DNA of 32,776 nucleotides, taken from NCBI GenBank assembly GCA_964477085.1, contig CAYZDF010000033.1, positions 1-32,776 of the forward strand, given 5' to 3'. Shown piece after piece: positions 30,824 to 32,776 of this stretch. The position numbers and the translations under genes were made by a program. Positions within the stretch are counted from its first letter, which is position 1. Every line of letters starts with the position of its first letter. A model generated the notes under the pieces. The model was not told where the DNA came from. It did no database searches and saw only the letters and a list, made by a program, of their open reading frames with translations. This DNA comes from Dichloromethanomonas sp964477085 (GTDB taxonomy: Bacteria; Bacillota; Desulfitobacteriia; Desulfitobacteriales; Syntrophobotulaceae).

Positions 30824-31492
30824 TTAAAGCCGTTCTTCTCTGGCCGCATTGAGGATATTATGCATTGCTTGATGAGGGTCTGGTGTATTAAACACAGCAG
30901 CTCCCGCTACAAGTATCTCAGCACCCGCTCTGCTTACCAATCGGGCTGTATCGACATTGATCCCACCGTCAACCTCAATCTTACAATTGGGATTAACTTC
31001 TTTAAGGATAGCAGAGAGAGCCACGATCTTGGGTAATACTTCGTGAATAAACTTTTGACCACCAAATCCGGGGTTAACGGTCATCAATAAAACCATGTCT
31101 AATTCCTGTAAAATATAGGTGAGAACTTCCAAAGGAGTCGCAGGATTCAAGGCTACCCCAACACTTACCCCCAAGGATTTCGTTAGTTGAATGACGCGAT
31201 GAATATGCCGCGTCGATTCTGCACTGATAGTGATATGATCCGCTCCTGCTTTCACAAAATCCTCAACATAGCGATCCGGGTTCTCGATCATCAAGTGAAC
31301 ATCAAATAGAAGAGAAGATCTCTTACGCAATGATTCAACCACTAAAGGACCAATGGAAATATTAGGAACGAAATGACCGTCCATCACATCGATATGAAGG
31401 ATTTCAGCCCCCGCGTCTTCAATCATACGGACATCTTCACCCAATTTGGAAAAATCAGCGGAGAGAATAGATGGGGCAACAGTAATAGCCAT
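30824..31492 (-). CDS. rpe: Ribulose-phosphate 3-epimerase
   Basis: Rpe interconverts ribulose-5-phosphate and xylulose-5-phosphate in the pentose phosphate pathway. The 222-aa TIM-barrel protein starts MAITVAPSILSADFSKL and has the metal-binding HIDVMDGHFVPN and DVHLM, then MTVNPGFGGQKF, with the catalytic Asp in VDGGIN. The length is normal and all catalytic residues are present. The ATG at 31492 has GAGGG upstream. It lies in the rsgA-rpe-thiN order of Firmicutes, but with an unusually long 342-base gap to rsgA. Confidence 0.97.
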   Translation of the reverse strand: MAITVAPSILSADFSKLGEDVRMIEDAGAEILHIDVMDGHFVPNISIGPLVVESLRKRSSLLFDVHLMIENPDRYVEDFVKAGADHITISAESTRHIHRVIQLTKSLGVSVGVALNPATPLEVLTYILQELDMVLLMTVNPGFGGQKFIHEVLPKIVALSAILKEVNPNCKIEVDGGINVDTARLVSRAGAEILVAGAAVFNTPDPHQAMHNILNAAREERL

Positions 31493-31834
31493 AGTATCCC
31501 TCTTTCAATCCTAAAATCAGTATTTTTGTAGTAATAATCCATATTAGGATATTAATACATTTATGTTTAGTATATTAGCGATATTTGTTTATTCTTGATA
31601 TCCATGGGAAACCCTGCAAAATGTTTGAACAAAACTGGTTTATATATCAATTATTTACCGTAATAACGAATCTATTCAGGTTTAATGCTAACCTTTCTTT
31701 AACTTTTCTATCGGTTCTGCTCACTTTATGACAGGTGTGAAAAAGACCTTGCATAATCATTTCATGAGTGTTCTGTGTATTCAAGGTGTATTCAAAATGC
31801 TTATAAATTAACTTTCAATCAGTTAAAGTCCATG
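31493..31834. other. 342-base intergenic region between rsgA and rpe
   Basis: Both flanking genes are on the minus strand and are usually close together. The gap is AT-rich. It contains a tandem direct repeat GTGTATTCAA (31775-31784 and 31786-31795, 11-base period) and a weak 6-bp inverted repeat (TTAACT 31808-31813 with AGTTAA 31821-31826) just after the rsgA stop. No reading frame with a good ribosome-binding site, no strong terminator, and no clear promoter for rpe were seen. Confidence 0.5.
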
Positions 31835-32707
31835 TCAGTATCTCTTCTCGTTTTCGATGACTTCTTTCAAGAATTGGGTGTAATGATCATACCTAGAATT
31901 TAAAATATGACCTTCGGATAAGGCTTCCTTCACTGCACAGTCTGGTTCTTTATCATGTAAGCAGCTTTTAAAACGACAATCTCCTCTATATGCTTCGAAA
32001 TCCTTAAAATAAACCTGCAAATCTTCTCGTCTCATCTCCGGCAGATACAGGGAGGAAAAGCCAGGAGTATCTGCCACAAGTCCACCTGTCACAGACAGGA
32101 GTTCGACGTGCCGGGTTGTATGTTTTCCTCTGCCGATCTTGATGCTCACTTCACCGGTTTTTCTTTCGCGCAATGGATCAAGTGAATTCAAGAGACTGGA
32201 CTTTCCTGAACCTGAAGGCCCGGCTAATACAGAAATCCGTCCTTTTAACCTTTCCTTGGTCTCTTCGATTCCTTGGCCAGTTTTATTAGACACGGTTAAC
32301 ACATCATAACCAATATCCACATAATACGAAACTGCAGGATCCAGCTTATCTGTTACTAGATCCAGTTTGGTAAAGATAATGAGAATATCAACCCCTACTT
32401 TACCCACTTGCACCAAAAGTCTGTCCAGCAGATTAAAATCCGGATCAGGCTTGGTTATAGCAAATACTAAGATGGCTTGATCCACATTAGCGATGTTCGG
32501 CCTTACTAAAGAATTTTTGCGTTCCAATACTTTTTCAATTGTAGCCTTATTCCCGGTTCCCGGAAGAATCTCTACCTTATCGCCAGGGATAAAATCCTGC
32601 TTTTTGACACGAAAACGACCGCGTAAGGAGCACTCCCATACCCGGTCATTGGCATAGACATAATAAAATCCCGCATATCCTTTGATCAGTGTACCCTGTA
32701 TGAGCAT
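31835..32707 (-). CDS. rsgA: Small ribosomal subunit biogenesis GTPase RsgA
   Basis: RsgA is a circularly permuted GTPase that acts in late 30S maturation. The 290-aa protein has an N-terminal OB fold (about 1-65), then the permuted G motifs in order: G4 TKLD, G1 AGPSGSGKSSL, switch region KHTTRH and G3 DTPGFSS. The C-terminal zinc domain has the cysteine/histidine set GDCRFKSCLHDKEPDC. The ATG at 32707 (MLIQGTLIKGYAGFYYV) matches the family N terminus; GGGGGA lies about 13 bases upstream, further than usual. A GTG at 32728 is an alternative but lacks a ribosome-binding site. A 7-base tandem repeat lies just upstream. Confidence 0.95.
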   Translation of the reverse strand: MLIQGTLIKGYAGFYYVYANDRVWECSLRGRFRVKKQDFIPGDKVEILPGTGNKATIEKVLERKNSLVRPNIANVDQAILVFAITKPDPDFNLLDRLLVQVGKVGVDILIIFTKLDLVTDKLDPAVSYYVDIGYDVLTVSNKTGQGIEETKERLKGRISVLAGPSGSGKSSLLNSLDPLRERKTGEVSIKIGRGKHTTRHVELLSVTGGLVADTPGFSSLYLPEMRREDLQVYFKDFEAYRGDCRFKSCLHDKEPDCAVKEALSEGHILNSRYDHYTQFLKEVIENEKRY

Positions 32708-32737
32708 AAACGTTAACGAGTCCCCCACTATAGAATT

Positions 32738-32764
32738 CAGTAGTCAGTAGTCAGTAGTCAGTAG
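32738..32764. repeat. Heptanucleotide tandem repeat upstream of rsgA
   Basis: CAGTAGT is repeated three times and followed by CAGTAG, 3.9 copies with a 7-base period and no mismatches. It lies about 30 bases upstream of the rsgA start and close to the window edge. Copy number could vary by slippage. It is too short for a CRISPR or an origin iteron array as seen here. Confidence 0.85.
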
Positions 32765-32776
32765 CAAGCTTCCATT

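Noticed and set aside
32738..32764. CRISPR or iteron array
   Set aside because: The unit is only 7 bases, directly tandem with no spacers, and fewer than four copies.

Overview
This window is a chromosomal segment of an endospore-forming, anaerobic-type Firmicute. The moderate-to-low GC, strong Shine-Dalgarno sites, Bacillus/Clostridium-type gene order and three sporulation genes (ylbJ, gpr, a miniature alpha/beta-type SASP) point to the Clostridia. A Peptococcaceae/Desulfitobacteriaceae-like member (Desulfitobacterium, Dehalobacter, Desulfosporosinus and relatives) is my best guess from gene content. I cannot name a genus. No tRNA, rRNA, CRISPR array, transposase or phage gene was seen.

Layout. 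(1) 96-16765 is read almost entirely on the minus strand. In transcription order (right to left) it holds a SAM-dependent methyltransferase, rsmD and a coiled-coil protein; then, beyond the plus-strand ylbJ, ackA; a DUF177 gene with rpmF; plsX; acpP-rnc-smc; ftsY-mtnP-mtnA; ylxM-ffh; and rpsP-khpA. This is the classic Firmicute lipid / RNase III / Smc / signal-recognition-particle / ribosome block. Two methylthioadenosine-salvage genes are inserted between ftsY and ylxM. The fatty-acid genes usually found between plsX and acpP are absent. (2) 16766-22899 is mainly plus strand: an intergenic region with a near-perfect sigma-G promoter, gpr, a P-type Ca2+-ATPase, and a MarR cassette (71-aa unknown protein, MarR regulator, MFS transporter) behind a 36-bp palindrome. 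(3) 22960-32707 returns to the minus strand: a 34-aa mini-SASP, recG, sdaAA, sdaAB, fakA and asp23, then thiN, rpe and rsgA. Only rpmB, divergent from asp23, is on the plus strand.

How the parts work together. FtsY, Ffh and YlxM are the SRP targeting system. rpsP, rpmF, rpmB, khpA, rsmD and rsgA serve ribosome assembly. plsX, acpP and fakA serve phospholipid and fatty-acid activation. Smc and RecG serve chromosome maintenance. ackA and sdaAA/sdaAB serve energy and serine catabolism. gpr degrades SASPs at germination, and the window also encodes a candidate substrate of that protease.

Most of the window is ordinary housekeeping. The parts that deserve a second look are regulatory or very small: the 34-aa SASP gene between 17-bp inverted repeats, a sigma-G promoter separated from gpr by a terminator-like hairpin, tandem 20-bp palindromes on the ylxM promoter, the MarR operator, a structured hairpin before rnc, and an MtnP whose base-recognition motif suggests methylthioinosine rather than methylthioadenosine. 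Several starts were moved from the longest open frame to the codon with a proper ribosome-binding site. Two genes shorter than 60 codons (rpmF and the SASP) were found by reading the sequence directly.
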